From Candidatus Bathyarchaeota archaeon (lineage in GTDB: Archaea > Thermoproteota > Bathyarchaeia > Bathyarchaeales > Bathycorpusculaceae), in NCBI GenBank assembly GCA_018396705.1, contig JAGTQZ010000002.1:1-64000 (forward strand): DNA of 64,000 nucleotides, in the 5' to 3' direction. The notes beneath the pieces were generated by a model that was not told where the DNA came from, searched no databases, and saw only the letters and a list, made by a program, of their open reading frames with translations. This document shows positions 25,073 to 33,639 of this stretch, piece after piece; the stretch's first letter is position 1, and the number at the start of each line of letters is the position of its first letter. The position numbers were made by a program, and so were the translations under genes.

Positions 25073-26770
25073 ATGGAGCTTTTAATAAAAAACGGGTTTG
25101 TTTATGATCCAATTAATGGTGTTAACGGCGAAAAAATGGACATAGCCATAAAAGACGGCAAAATAGTGGAAAAAGTTAATGAACGTGAAGCCAAAATAAT
25201 AGACGCCTCCGGCATGGTCGTCATGCCCGGCGGCATAGACATTCACAGCCACATAGCTGGCGGAAAAGTAAATGCTGGAAGGCTATTGCGTCCAGAAGAT
25301 CACTTCAAGGACGTTGAACGGAAAACCGCTGTCACAAGGTCTGGGGTGGGCTATTCTATTCCATCCACGTTTACAACAGGTTACCGTTATGCAAGGATGG
25401 GCTGGACAACTGTTATGGACCCGGCCATGCCGCCGTTAGAGGCGAAACATACCCATGAAGAGCTCAGTGACACCCCCATTATTGATAAGGCTAGTTATCC
25501 GCTTCTGGGCGACTGGTGGTTTGTGCTTGAATATCTGCGTGACGGCAAAATCGAGGAGTGCGCCCGCCACGTGGCTTGGATGATCAAAGCGACGAAAGGC
25601 TATGCCATAAAACTTGTGAATCCAGGCGGGCTTGAGGCTTGGGGCTTCGGCCGCAACGTGGAAAGCATAGACGACCCAGTTCCTCATTTCGGAATTACGC
25701 CTCGTGAAATTATCCGCGGCTTATGCAAGGTTAACAAACTTCTAAACTTGCCTCACACGATTCACGTTCACACCAACAATTTAGGCAAACCCGGCAACTA
25801 TATAACTGCTTTAGAGACAATGAAATGCGTTGAGGACTTGGCGGAGGACGATAAACCAGCCATCCATATAACGCACTGCCAGTTCTGCGCCTTTAAGGGC
25901 GACGATTGGCGAACTTTCCAGTCTGGAGCCGAAGAAATAGCCAACTACGTTAATGCCCACTCTCATGTTACGATGGACATGGGGCAAATTATTTTCACGG
26001 ACACCACAACCATGACGGCTGATGGTCCCTTCCAGTACACGCTTTACATGCTTAGCGGTAACAAGTGGACAAACCATGATGTGGAAACAGAGACAAGCGC
26101 TGGAATAGTTCCCTTCCATTATAAGCGGAAAAGCTATGTCCATGCAACACAATGGTCCATAGGCCTTGAACTCGCCTTGTTAATCAAGGATCCATGGAAA
26201 ATCCTGATGACGACAGATCACCCCAACGCTGGGCCTTTCATTGCTTATCCGCGGATTGTTGCTTGGCTAATGAGCCGAAAAGCCAGAGAAGCCACCCTCA
26301 AAAAGATTAACCCCAAAGCTAGGAGTAGAAGCCTCTTACCATCAATAAAACGTGAATTAGACTTTTACGAAATAGCCGTAGTAACTCGCGCCGGGCAGGC
26401 CAAAGCCCTAGGCCTAAAAAGCAAGGGCCATCTCGGTGTGGGAGCAGACGCGGACATAGCCATATACAATTTTAATCCGGAAACCATGGATCCGTCAAGG
26501 AAGTATAAGGCTGTTAGACGCGCGTTTAAGCGGGCTGCCTACACCATAAAGAGTGGACAAGTGGTTGTTAAGGACGGCGAAATCCTAAAGCATGTAGACG
26601 GCGCCACCATGTGGATTGACGTGCAACTATGCGAGCCATGTGAGATAGAGCTAAATGAAAACATGAAAAGACGTTTTAAGGAATACTGGACTGTAGAGTT
26701 TGAGAATTATCCAGTTTCAGAGGATTATTTGGCAATTTCCCGTCCAATACCCGTGAAGGCTGATGTGTAA
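25073..26770 (+). CDS. fwdA: Formylmethanofuran dehydrogenase subunit A (amidohydrolase)
   Basis: The 565-residue amidohydrolase joins formate to methanofuran to give formylmethanofuran. Metal and catalytic residues are visible: H58 and H60 in DIHSHIAGG, K180 in GYAIKLVNPGG as the likely carboxylated Lys, further His in IHVHTNN and HITHCQF, and the catalytic Asp in TTDHPNAGP. It has the family's usual length and no truncation. The ATG overlaps the fwdB stop region, and its own stop overlaps the fwdC start, indicating tight co-translation. Confidence 0.97.
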   Translation: MELLIKNGFVYDPINGVNGEKMDIAIKDGKIVEKVNEREAKIIDASGMVVMPGGIDIHSHIAGGKVNAGRLLRPEDHFKDVERKTAVTRSGVGYSIPSTFTTGYRYARMGWTTVMDPAMPPLEAKHTHEELSDTPIIDKASYPLLGDWWFVLEYLRDGKIEECARHVAWMIKATKGYAIKLVNPGGLEAWGFGRNVESIDDPVPHFGITPREIIRGLCKVNKLLNLPHTIHVHTNNLGKPGNYITALETMKCVEDLAEDDKPAIHITHCQFCAFKGDDWRTFQSGAEEIANYVNAHSHVTMDMGQIIFTDTTTMTADGPFQYTLYMLSGNKWTNHDVETETSAGIVPFHYKRKSYVHATQWSIGLELALLIKDPWKILMTTDHPNAGPFIAYPRIVAWLMSRKAREATLKKINPKARSRSLLPSIKRELDFYEIAVVTRAGQAKALGLKSKGHLGVGADADIAIYNFNPETMDPSRKYKAVRRAFKRAAYTIKSGQVVVKDGEILKHVDGATMWIDVQLCEPCEIELNENMKRRFKEYWTVEFENYPVSEDYLAISRPIPVKADV

Positions 26771-27597
26771 TGAATGTGAATCTCTACCCCATAAAAGAGT
26801 TCAAACTACCTATTGTGGCAGAATGCATAAACCCAGACGTTTTCAAAGGTAAAAGCCTAAAAGAAGTCGAAGCCCTAGAAGTCTGGGAAGGAAACAAACA
26901 GAAAAGACTAGGCGAACTCTTCAAGGTGGAAGGGGAAAACGTTGAAGGCGCCAAGGAAGCCCCTGTGATAACTGTTCATGGCGATGTTAGCCGTGTTAGG
27001 CGAATAGGCGCCGGCATGAAAAGCGGCGAAATCGTTGTTAAGGGCGACGCTGGTATGCATTTAGGCGAGGAAATGCGGGGCGGAAAAATAACAGTTTACG
27101 GCAACGTTTTAGGCTGGGCTGGCTCCATGATGAAGGGCGGCACAATAGAGATTTACGGCAACGCTGGCGACTATTTGGGGTCTCCTTACAGGGGCAGTAC
27201 TGAGGGAATGAAGGGCGGAAAAATAATAGTGCATGGAAACGTCGGCCGTGAAGTCGGAGCCCACATGAAAAAGGGTATAATCAAAATCTATGGTTGTGCT
27301 GGACAATTTGTGGGCTTCCGCATGAGAGGCGGCACAATCTACGTGCAGAAAGATTGCGAAGCGAGAGCCGGTGCATGTATGGTGGATGGTACCATAGTGG
27401 TTGGTGGTCACATAGAGTCAGTCATGCCCACTTTCACTATTGAAGGTTTAAGGAAGAAAGTCAAAATCGAGGAAAGCGAAGTTGTCGAGACACCCTTCTA
27501 CCTTTTCATAGGCGATTTGACTGAAAATGGTCACGGAAGGCTTTTCGTCGCCAAAGGACCGAATCCTCATCTAAACCATTATGAAAGATTTCTTTAA
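26770..27597 (+). CDS. fwdC: Formylmethanofuran dehydrogenase subunit C
   Basis: The 275-residue subunit is built of a right-handed beta helix with GxxGxxG-type repeats (from about residue 75 to 210, for example MKSGEIVVKGDAGMHLGEEM and MKGGKIIVHGNVGREVGAHM). It is related to the C-terminal domain of glutamate synthase. In Fwd complexes it supports the assembly and does not carry the active site. Start and stop overlap with neighbours by single bases. It is followed 16 bases later by mch. Confidence 0.96.
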   Translation: MNVNLYPIKEFKLPIVAECINPDVFKGKSLKEVEALEVWEGNKQKRLGELFKVEGENVEGAKEAPVITVHGDVSRVRRIGAGMKSGEIVVKGDAGMHLGEEMRGGKITVYGNVLGWAGSMMKGGTIEIYGNAGDYLGSPYRGSTEGMKGGKIIVHGNVGREVGAHMKKGIIKIYGCAGQFVGFRMRGGTIYVQKDCEARAGACMVDGTIVVGGHIESVMPTFTIEGLRKKVKIEESEVVETPFYLFIGDLTENGHGRLFVAKGPNPHLNHYERFL

Positions 27598-27613
27598 GTA
27601 GAGAGGGCAAATC

Positions 27614-28576
27614 TTGTCGAAAACCGTTTTAAGTGTAAATCGTTTGGCTTGGAAACTTTTAGAAAAGCTATGTGAAAACCCTGAATATTATGGTGTAAAA
27701 GTTGAAAATAGAAACGGCGCTATAGTGGTGGACGCAGGCATAAACGCTAGAGGCGGCTTTCAAGCTGGCAAAATAATAACGGAAATCTGCATGGGTGGAT
27801 GCGGAAAAGCACGTATAAGCTGTAGCCGATATGGCGAACTTGAGCTTCCGACAATATTTGTTTACACAGATCATCCGGCTATAGCCACTTTGGGTTCACA
27901 GTTTGCGGGTTGGAACATCAAGAATGGCGATTACTCTGCTATTGGCTCCGGACCAGCTAGAGCCATAGTCCAAAAACCGAAGGAGATCTATGAGCGTTTG
28001 GGCTACAAGGACGAATGCGAGAAAGCTATAGTAGTTTTGGAAACCGACAAATACCCGCCGGAAACGCTCATAGAGCGCTTAGCCCGCGACTGCAAAGTGG
28101 AAAAGAAAAATCTAGCTATAATATTGACGCCGACAGCAAGTGTCGCCGGCGCCACTCAAGTGGCTGGCAGAATTGTTGAAACTGGGATTCACAAGCTTGA
28201 GAAGCTTGACCTTGACCCTAAAATGATTCTTCACGCTTGGGGGTACGCTCCCATACCGCCAACTCACCCAAAGTTTATTAAAGCCATGGCGAGAACTAAT
28301 GATGCCATCCTTTATGGCGGAGTAACCTATTATGTAGTGGATTGTGAAAACGAGGAGGCCTTGGCGAAAACTGTGGAAAAGGCACCATCAAAGGCCTCTG
28401 AGGACTATGGTCATCCATTTCTTGAAATTTTCAAGGCAGCAGGCTACGACTTCTATAGGATAGATCCAAATATTTTCGCGCCAGCAGTTGTGATTGTTAA
28501 CAACTTGAGAACCGGAAACACTTTCAAGGCTGGAGACATAAACCTGAACGCTTTGAAAGAATCTTTTGGTTTCTAA
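27614..28576 (+). CDS. mch: Methenyl-H4MPT cyclohydrolase
   Basis: The 320-residue enzyme interconverts N5-formyl- and N5,N10-methenyl-tetrahydromethanopterin, a step of the archaeal methyl branch of the Wood-Ljungdahl pathway. Diagnostic stretches are GINARGGFQAGKIITEICMG, the conserved LPTIFVYTDHP, and SGPARAIVQKP. It starts with TTG after GAGGG. Being in one operon with fwdDBAC places CO2 activation and the cyclohydrolase together. The formyltransferase (ftr), mtd/mer and fwdE/F/G are not in the window. Confidence 0.97.
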   Translation: MSKTVLSVNRLAWKLLEKLCENPEYYGVKVENRNGAIVVDAGINARGGFQAGKIITEICMGGCGKARISCSRYGELELPTIFVYTDHPAIATLGSQFAGWNIKNGDYSAIGSGPARAIVQKPKEIYERLGYKDECEKAIVVLETDKYPPETLIERLARDCKVEKKNLAIILTPTASVAGATQVAGRIVETGIHKLEKLDLDPKMILHAWGYAPIPPTHPKFIKAMARTNDAILYGGVTYYVVDCENEEALAKTVEKAPSKASEDYGHPFLEIFKAAGYDFYRIDPNIFAPAVVIVNNLRTGNTFKAGDINLNALKESFGF

Positions 28577-28583
28577 TCAACCA

Positions 28584-29195
28584 TTAATTAGTATGTTTGG
28601 AGACACTCGCGGCAGCTTTTTGCGCTCCGAGGAATCTTGAGACGAAATCTTTGAACCCATTGTTTCCGTTAAGAGCTCCCATTAAAAGGCTCATAACAAA
28701 TATTTCTACCCAAGCTTTTGAAATAACTATTGGTATCATGAATTCCATAACGCGGCCATAGAAATATGGCACCAGATAGCGGAAATATGTTATAGTGAAG
28801 ATACACTCTGGAATATACGAAGCAAGTATTACTGGAATCGTTAATGTGGAGGACTTGGAACGGCTGTTTACGCGTAACGCTTTGTAAAGGAGGCTGGCTG
28901 TTAAGCCTGTCAAAGCCTTTCCGGAAGGCACTCCGATAAGCGACAGAAGCCCGAGGGAGCCCATAACATAGCCGAAATAGTATCCGGCGTAAATGCCGCT
29001 TATAAATCCAACGATAACACCTAAGGCTGGGCCGCCGAATATAGCTGCGGTGAATGTTGCGATGTGGGAAAAGTCTAAAGCAGCGCCGCCTTGACCTACC
29101 GCTGCGAAAATTGGAGCAATATTCAACGATATAACTGAAAGGAGCAGGCCTAAAGCGCTCATGAGAGTAGCGAAGGTTATTTGTCTACTGTTCAT
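28584..29195 (-). CDS. ECF-transporter S-component-like membrane protein
   Basis: The 203-residue protein has five to six membrane helices. The opening SRQITFATLMSALGLLLSVI and the following APIFAAVGQGGAALDFSHIA, with its Asp-Phe-Ser-His, are typical of ECF S-component and related vitamin-transport families. It faces the end of the fwd-mch operon on the opposite strand, only 8 bases from mch. A second S-component-like gene flanks the other side of the operon. The substrate is unknown. EcfA and EcfT are not present nearby. Confidence 0.6.
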   Translation of the reverse strand: MNSRQITFATLMSALGLLLSVISLNIAPIFAAVGQGGAALDFSHIATFTAAIFGGPALGVIVGFISGIYAGYYFGYVMGSLGLLSLIGVPSGKALTGLTASLLYKALRVNSRSKSSTLTIPVILASYIPECIFTITYFRYLVPYFYGRVMEFMIPIVISKAWVEIFVMSLLMGALNGNNGFKDFVSRFLGAQKAAASVSKHTN

Positions 29196-29310
29196 TTATC
29201 TCACACTGTCCAATCGCTTTAAATCGCTAATTATTTAAGAGTAACTACTCAAAAATGAGTATTCAAGAAATAAATATAATTTCTGCCCATTCAATTGTTG
29301 GGAAAACGAT

Positions 29311-29860
29311 TTGTGCACACGCTTAGAAATCCCGTTGTCAGAGCTTAAAAAGTGGCTTGAAAACCAAAATTACTCGATTCTCACACCAGTCCAAGGTAAA
29401 GCTGAAAAGCTTCTTGAGGAGATGCGTAAAATCCAAAGAAACCCAGTTGAGGCTTGTAAAACGCTTATGGAAAGTAGCCGAAAGGAAATCGATAAACGCA
29501 ATGCTCGCACTTTTAAATGGGCTCAAGCCTTAAACAAATTGGCTAAACTGTTTTTGGAGCAACTGCAACAAATCAAGGTTCTAGAAAAAAGTTTCTTTCA
29601 AGAATGTTGAAGAGTTTGTGGGCATCGTCCAGAAAGCTTATGCGGTCACGGATGCGGATGTGCGGAATTGGTTTCCAAGAATTTCCCCTTTTTTCATAAT
29701 GGATCGCAGCAGATTCCTATGAGCTTTTGAAGGTGCAAAGGCTTCGCTTAAAGAAAAAGATTCAAGAAACCCTTGGAAAATAAATAGCTACAAAAGCCTC
29801 GTGGAAAAGAGCATTTTAGACTTTAGTGGACGTGAAGCCTCTATAAACATATGGGGCTGA
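29311..29860 (+). pseudogene. Broken gene for a helical/coiled-coil protein (frameshift and in-frame TGA)
   Basis: A readable 99-residue frame (SELKKWLENQNYSIL through LEQLQQIKVLEK) ends at a TGA at 29608. Removing one A from the A6 run at 29585-29590 lets the frame continue as VSFKNVEEFVGIVQKAYAV and further to SPFFIMDRSRFL. A TGA follows, after which the same frame goes on through AFEGAKASLKEKDSRNPW to a final stop at 29858-29860. That last stop overlaps the start of the phosphatase gene, as in an intact operon. The restored protein would be about 180 residues. Two lesions suggest decay rather than a sequencing slip. Family not recognised. Confidence 0.5.
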
Positions 29861-30789
29861 AAAGCTTGCAGCTTCAACAAATAGTTAAAGAGGCTCTCGA
29901 TGCCTCAGGTCGAGAGTTCAGCCAACTTGTAGAAAAAGCTACGAGCCTCCTTAAAGGCGAAAATGGGAAAATTGGAAACTTTGAAGTTATAGGACGACTT
30001 ATAAAGCTTCAACCAGTAGGCGAGGCTCTGGTTGTAGGCGATTTGCACGGCGACCTCGAAAGCCTCATTGACATCTTGAACAGCAGTCAATTTATTCAAA
30101 AAATGGGTCAAAGCTCTGACGCCGTTATCATGTTCCTTGGTGACTATGGGGATAGGGGCCCATATTCGGCGGAAGTTTACTACATCGTTTTAAAGCTTAA
30201 ACTTCAGTTTCCAAGACAAATAATTCTGCTACGGGGGAACCATGAGGGGCCAGAAGATCTTATGGCTTCACCACACGACTTACCTTGGCAGTTTGAAGCG
30301 CGGTTCAGCGTGGAATGGAAAGAAGCCTACACACGCATACGCGAACTCTTCAAGTACCTATACAACGCGGTAGTTGTTGAAGATCGTTACCTAATGGTGC
30401 ATGGCGGTCCACCACCCGAAGCAAAAACTCTTGAAGACTTAGCTTACGCCCATATGAGACATCCCAAAGAAAGCTTATTGGAGGATTTATTGTGGAGCGA
30501 CCCCATTGATACCATAAGCGAAACATGTGCTTCGCCCCGCGGTGCCGGAAAACTTTTTGGACAAAATGTGACGAATGTTGCCTTGCAACGTTTCGGCGTA
30601 AAAATTTTTATCCGAGGCCACGAACCATGCATGGAAGGCTACAAAATAAACCATAATGGAAAAATCTTAACTCTGTTCTCGAGAAAGGGGCCACCATACT
30701 TTAACGAACACGGCGCATATTTAATGGTGGGCCTTTCTGAAAAACCGCAAAATGCCATGGAACTGCAACCCTACATCCACGAATTCTAG
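29851..30789 (+). CDS. PPP-family serine/threonine protein phosphatase
   Basis: The 312-residue protein carries the metallophosphatase motifs of the PP1/PP2A family: GDLHGDLES, GDYGDRGPYS, RGNHEGPEDL, then LMVHGG and RGHEP. The usual Val of GDYVDRG is Gly here. A helical N-terminal extension of about 50 residues precedes the catalytic domain. The length is close to archaeal PP1-type enzymes. It should dephosphorylate Ser/Thr-phosphoproteins in the cytoplasm. It starts inside the end of the broken upstream gene, so that gene was once its operon partner. Confidence 0.92.
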   Translation: MGLKSLQLQQIVKEALDASGREFSQLVEKATSLLKGENGKIGNFEVIGRLIKLQPVGEALVVGDLHGDLESLIDILNSSQFIQKMGQSSDAVIMFLGDYGDRGPYSAEVYYIVLKLKLQFPRQIILLRGNHEGPEDLMASPHDLPWQFEARFSVEWKEAYTRIRELFKYLYNAVVVEDRYLMVHGGPPPEAKTLEDLAYAHMRHPKESLLEDLLWSDPIDTISETCASPRGAGKLFGQNVTNVALQRFGVKIFIRGHEPCMEGYKINHNGKILTLFSRKGPPYFNEHGAYLMVGLSEKPQNAMELQPYIHEF

Positions 30790-31022
30790 TAAGCTCCGCT
30801 TCCTATGTAGAGTCAAAGTAAAAAGAAAAAACAGCATATCTGAGTTATAAAACTGGGTTTTTCTTACCTTTAAACATGGCTGCCTCCTTAAATTGTGAGC
30901 TTTTACATAAAATGTTTGTGGATTTTCGCATAGACACATAATGCAAAGCGTTACACGGAAACTTTAAGAGTTTAGCTAAACACCGTTTCTCATGGTTAAA
31001 CATCAAGCAAGGCGGTTAAATC

Positions 31023-31901
31023 TTGAAGTTTGGAATAGTCACACGGAATCCAAACGCCTACAGTTCAACTCAACTCCGCGAGGCGTTAGAAAGACGTGGA
31101 ATCCCCTACGTCTGTTTCAGTTTCCCATGGCTTGTCGCCCGTGTTGGCTACAGACCCTACTTAAACGTGCGAAGCATAGATGTCCTAAAAGATTTAAATG
31201 CGTTAATTATACGACCTATTGGACGTGGCTCGCTTGAAGAGATTGTTTTTCGCATGGACTTGCTTTATCGGCTTGAGCGTTTAGGCTTTTATGTAGTTAA
31301 CCCGCCTGAAGCCATCGAACACTGTGTAGACAAATATGATTTGTTGGCTATTCTAGAAGATAATGGTGTACCGGTACCTCGGACAGCTGTTACAGAAGAT
31401 CCGGATGAAGCCTTAAAGGCGTTTCACGAACTTGGCGGAGACGTTGTGGTGAAGCCGATTTTCGGCTCCCGTGGAATTGGCTCTACACGTATAAATGATC
31501 CGGAGGTAGCTTACACGGTTTTTAGGGCAATAGCATTCTATCATGGCGTAATATACCTCCAAGAATTCGTGCCCCATGGATGTTCTGATGTTCGCGCCTT
31601 CGTTATAGGTGATCGTGTGACGGCAGCCATGCGTCGTGTCGCAACCAGCTGGAAAACCAACTACAGCCAAGGCGCACGTCCAGAACCGTTAAGGCTTGAA
31701 GGCCAGCTTGAAGAGTTGGCGGTGAAATCCGCCCAGCTAATAAAGTGTAAAATTGCAGGTGTAGACATTCTGGAAAGCCCAAGAGGCCCATTAATAATAG
31801 AGGTTAACAGTCAACCCGGCTGGCGGGGCTTGCAGTCTATTGCCCGTGTCAACATTGCAGACGAAATAATAAGCTTTGTGCTATCAGAATTGAAAAAATA
31901 G
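31023..31901 (+). CDS. RimK-family ATP-grasp ligase, possibly MptN (H4MPT:glutamate ligase)
   Basis: The 292-residue ATP-grasp protein has VVVKPIFGSRGIGS as the phosphate-binding loop, YLQEFVPHG for the adenine pocket, and IIEVNSQPGWRGLQ with the metal-binding Glu and Asn. RimK-type enzymes add glutamate to an acceptor. In archaea the closest roles are MptN, which adds glutamate to tetrahydrosarcinapterin, and CofF, which caps F420. Proximity to fwd-mch and fdhD favours MptN, but I cannot separate the two by eye. Other RimK acceptors (LysW, ribosomal S6) are also possible. The TTG start is preceded by AGGCGG. Confidence 0.75.
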   Translation: MKFGIVTRNPNAYSSTQLREALERRGIPYVCFSFPWLVARVGYRPYLNVRSIDVLKDLNALIIRPIGRGSLEEIVFRMDLLYRLERLGFYVVNPPEAIEHCVDKYDLLAILEDNGVPVPRTAVTEDPDEALKAFHELGGDVVVKPIFGSRGIGSTRINDPEVAYTVFRAIAFYHGVIYLQEFVPHGCSDVRAFVIGDRVTAAMRRVATSWKTNYSQGARPEPLRLEGQLEELAVKSAQLIKCKIAGVDILESPRGPLIIEVNSQPGWRGLQSIARVNIADEIISFVLSELKK

Positions 31902-31925
31902 AGGGGAGGTATCCAATTTATCAAA

Positions 31926-32702
31926 GTGAAAATTGTTAAAATTAACATTAAAACCCAAGAGCTCATGAAAACCGAGGATTTAGTAGCGGAGGAAACACAT
32001 ATTCACGTATTTATAAACAAGAGACCTTATGCCACCATATTCTGCACACCGCAAGACCTTAAAGAGCTGGTTGCAGGGCACATCCTTTCCGAAGGCCTCA
32101 TAGAAAATATCGGGGAAATCGAGAAAATAAGCATTAAAGAAAATGGCTTATGCAATGTAAGCCTAAAATCCACCGTGAACATCGAATCTCGATTAAAACT
32201 TGCCCAGCGGCTTTACCGTATAATTCCATCAGCATGCGGGGGTCCATATCAGCCTCTGGCACTGAAACATGTCAAAAAAGTGGACTCAAAACTAACTGTG
32301 AAGGCTGAAACAATTCAGCGTTGCATCCAAAACTTAAATAACATGTCCGAAACTTACCGGAAAACCCATGGAGTACACGCAGCCGCCCTTTTTAGATCAG
32401 ATGAAACGCTTTCAGCCTTTGCGGAAGATGTGGGCCGTCACAATGCCGTTGACAAAGTTATAGGCAAATGCGCCCTAAAAGGAGAAACCTTTAACGAATG
32501 CCTCTTAATCTCAAGCGGCAGATTAACCGCAGACATAGTGCTTAAAGCCGCAAGAGTTGGCATACCCATAGTCGCCTCTATAACAGCAACTTTAAACTCT
32601 AGCATAGAAATCGCCCAAAAAGCAAACCTAACATTAATAGGCTTCGTCCGCGGCTTCTACATGAAAATTTATAACGCTCCTGAACGAATTCTCTTTCCTT
32701 AG
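31926..32702 (+). CDS. fdhD: FdhD, sulfurtransferase for Mo/W formate dehydrogenases
   Basis: The 258-residue protein matches FdhD, which passes sulfur from a desulfurase to the Mo/W-bis-pterin cofactor. Recognisable parts are the opening region EETHIHVFINKRPYATI, HGVHAAALFRSDE, and the signature FAEDVGRHNAVDKVIG. The cysteine loop of the bacterial enzyme (CxxC) appears as C104-G-G-P, so only the first Cys is kept. The GTG start follows the RimK-like gene by 24 bases. Formylmethanofuran dehydrogenase, encoded 4 kb upstream, is the obvious client. Confidence 0.92.
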   Translation: MKIVKINIKTQELMKTEDLVAEETHIHVFINKRPYATIFCTPQDLKELVAGHILSEGLIENIGEIEKISIKENGLCNVSLKSTVNIESRLKLAQRLYRIIPSACGGPYQPLALKHVKKVDSKLTVKAETIQRCIQNLNNMSETYRKTHGVHAAALFRSDETLSAFAEDVGRHNAVDKVIGKCALKGETFNECLLISSGRLTADIVLKAARVGIPIVASITATLNSSIEIAQKANLTLIGFVRGFYMKIYNAPERILFP

Positions 32703-32736
32703 CATGTCTGTAGCTTGCAACTTTCTCTTACAGAGA

Positions 32737-33552
32737 TTACAGAAGTTCATGAGGGCTCAAGCTTTTACCCATAAGCTTCTCTATAACCAGTTTTGCAACT
32801 TTTGCACCGCTTAGGAGCATACCTCCGAATATTGGGCCCATGCGTGGCGTTTGTTCTATGGCTGCTACGGCCATGCCCGCCGCAAAAAGTCCCGGGCAAA
32901 CCTCTCTCGTGTTTTTTATTGTTAATTTTTCAGCTTGGGATGACCACATAGATTTTTCGCCTTTGACAGTTATTCCCAGCTGGGGAATTTTTCTTGAGGC
33001 GATTGCAAGAATTTCTGCGTCGTGACCAGTGCAGTCCACAACGGCTTTAGATTTGACGGCTAACGGATCAACATGAAGCCCAGCCATTATAACAGACGTC
33101 CACTGCACTACGACACCTGCAATCCTTGTTGGCGAATCGCGGTATATCAAGTCTTCAACGGTTACGCCCAAAATTATTTTTGCTCCAGCATCAACTGCCC
33201 CGCAAGCCAGCTTAGCCATCATGTCGGCTGCGTCCAGTATGAAAAGCCCCTTTTCCAACGGTTCAAGCCTACAGCCCACTTCCCGAAGAATCTTATCTGC
33301 AGGTGACTGCACAACAACTTTATGGAACTGCATGCCTCCACCGCCTATTCCCCCGCCAAAAGAAAGCTTCCTTTCAAAAACAACGGTTTTAAGTCCAGCC
33401 TTAGCCAAGTATCTTGCTGCAGTCAAACCGGAAGGCCCAGCGCCCACAATGACAACATCTGTTTCCGCTATGCTCAACCAGTCTTCCAAGGATTTTAGAA
33501 CTATCGCCTTTGTTATGGCCTCTTCTTCAACATCCCAAATTTGTTCAACCAT
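32737..33552 (-). CDS. thi4: Thi4 thiazole synthase
   Basis: The 271-residue enzyme forms the thiazole half of thiamine from NAD, glycine and sulfur. The FAD/NAD-binding glycine motif is [20 protein letters not shown], followed by [14 protein letters not shown] conserved [11 protein letters not shown] and a C-terminal [17 protein letters not shown] complete the family pattern. The region after GHD, where yeast Thi4 has its suicidal Cys205, shows no cysteine, consistent with the archaeal sulfide-dependent, reusable type. It is the last gene of the thiamine region and probably has its own promoter. Confidence 0.93.
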   Translation of the reverse strand: MVEQIWDVEEEAITKAIVLKSLEDWLSIAETDVVIVGAGPSGLTAARYLAKAGLKTVVFERKLSFGGGIGGGGMQFHKVVVQSPADKILREVGCRLEPLEKGLFILDAADMMAKLACGAVDAGAKIILGVTVEDLIYRDSPTRIAGVVVQWTSVIMAGLHVDPLAVKSKAVVDCTGHDAEILAIASRKIPQLGITVKGEKSMWSSQAEKLTIKNTREVCPGLFAAGMAVAAIEQTPRMGPIFGGMLLSGAKVAKLVIEKLMGKSLSPHELL

Positions 33553-33589
33553 GGCATATCCGCTCCACGCGTTTAGGAGTTATTAACCC

Positions 33590-33600
33590 CCCTTTTAAAC
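33590..33600 (-). promoter_or_regulatory. Candidate TATA box of thi4
   Basis: Read on the minus strand, AGTTTAAAAGG lies 38-48 bases before the thi4 start, with the palindrome immediately upstream of it. Position and composition fit an archaeal promoter with a leader of about 15-20 bases. Confidence 0.4.
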
Positions 33601-33608
33601 TATTTTCC

Positions 33609-33638
33609 CAATTTGCGTTTAACATTAAACGCAAATTG
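33609..33638. promoter_or_regulatory. Perfect 14-bp palindrome between thiDN and thi4
   Basis: The arms CAATTTGCGTTTAA and TTAAACGCAAATTG are exact reverse complements separated by only two bases (CA). It sits one base after the thiDN stop and just upstream of the probable thi4 TATA box. This is a good place for a transcription-factor operator controlling thi4. A hairpin terminator for thiDN is the other reading. The sequence is not G/C-rich, and archaeal terminators rarely need such stems, so I favour an operator. Confidence 0.55.
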
Positions 33639-33639
33639 T

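Noticed and set aside
29581-29610. Programmed frameshift in the A6 run
   Set aside because: The A run is not in the phase of a standard minus-one slippery heptamer, and a plus-one change is required. A second in-frame stop follows, so decay is simpler.
29719-29721. Selenocysteine at the in-frame TGA of the broken gene
   Set aside because: No SECIS-like element or Sec-type redox motif is nearby, and the same gene has an independent frameshift.
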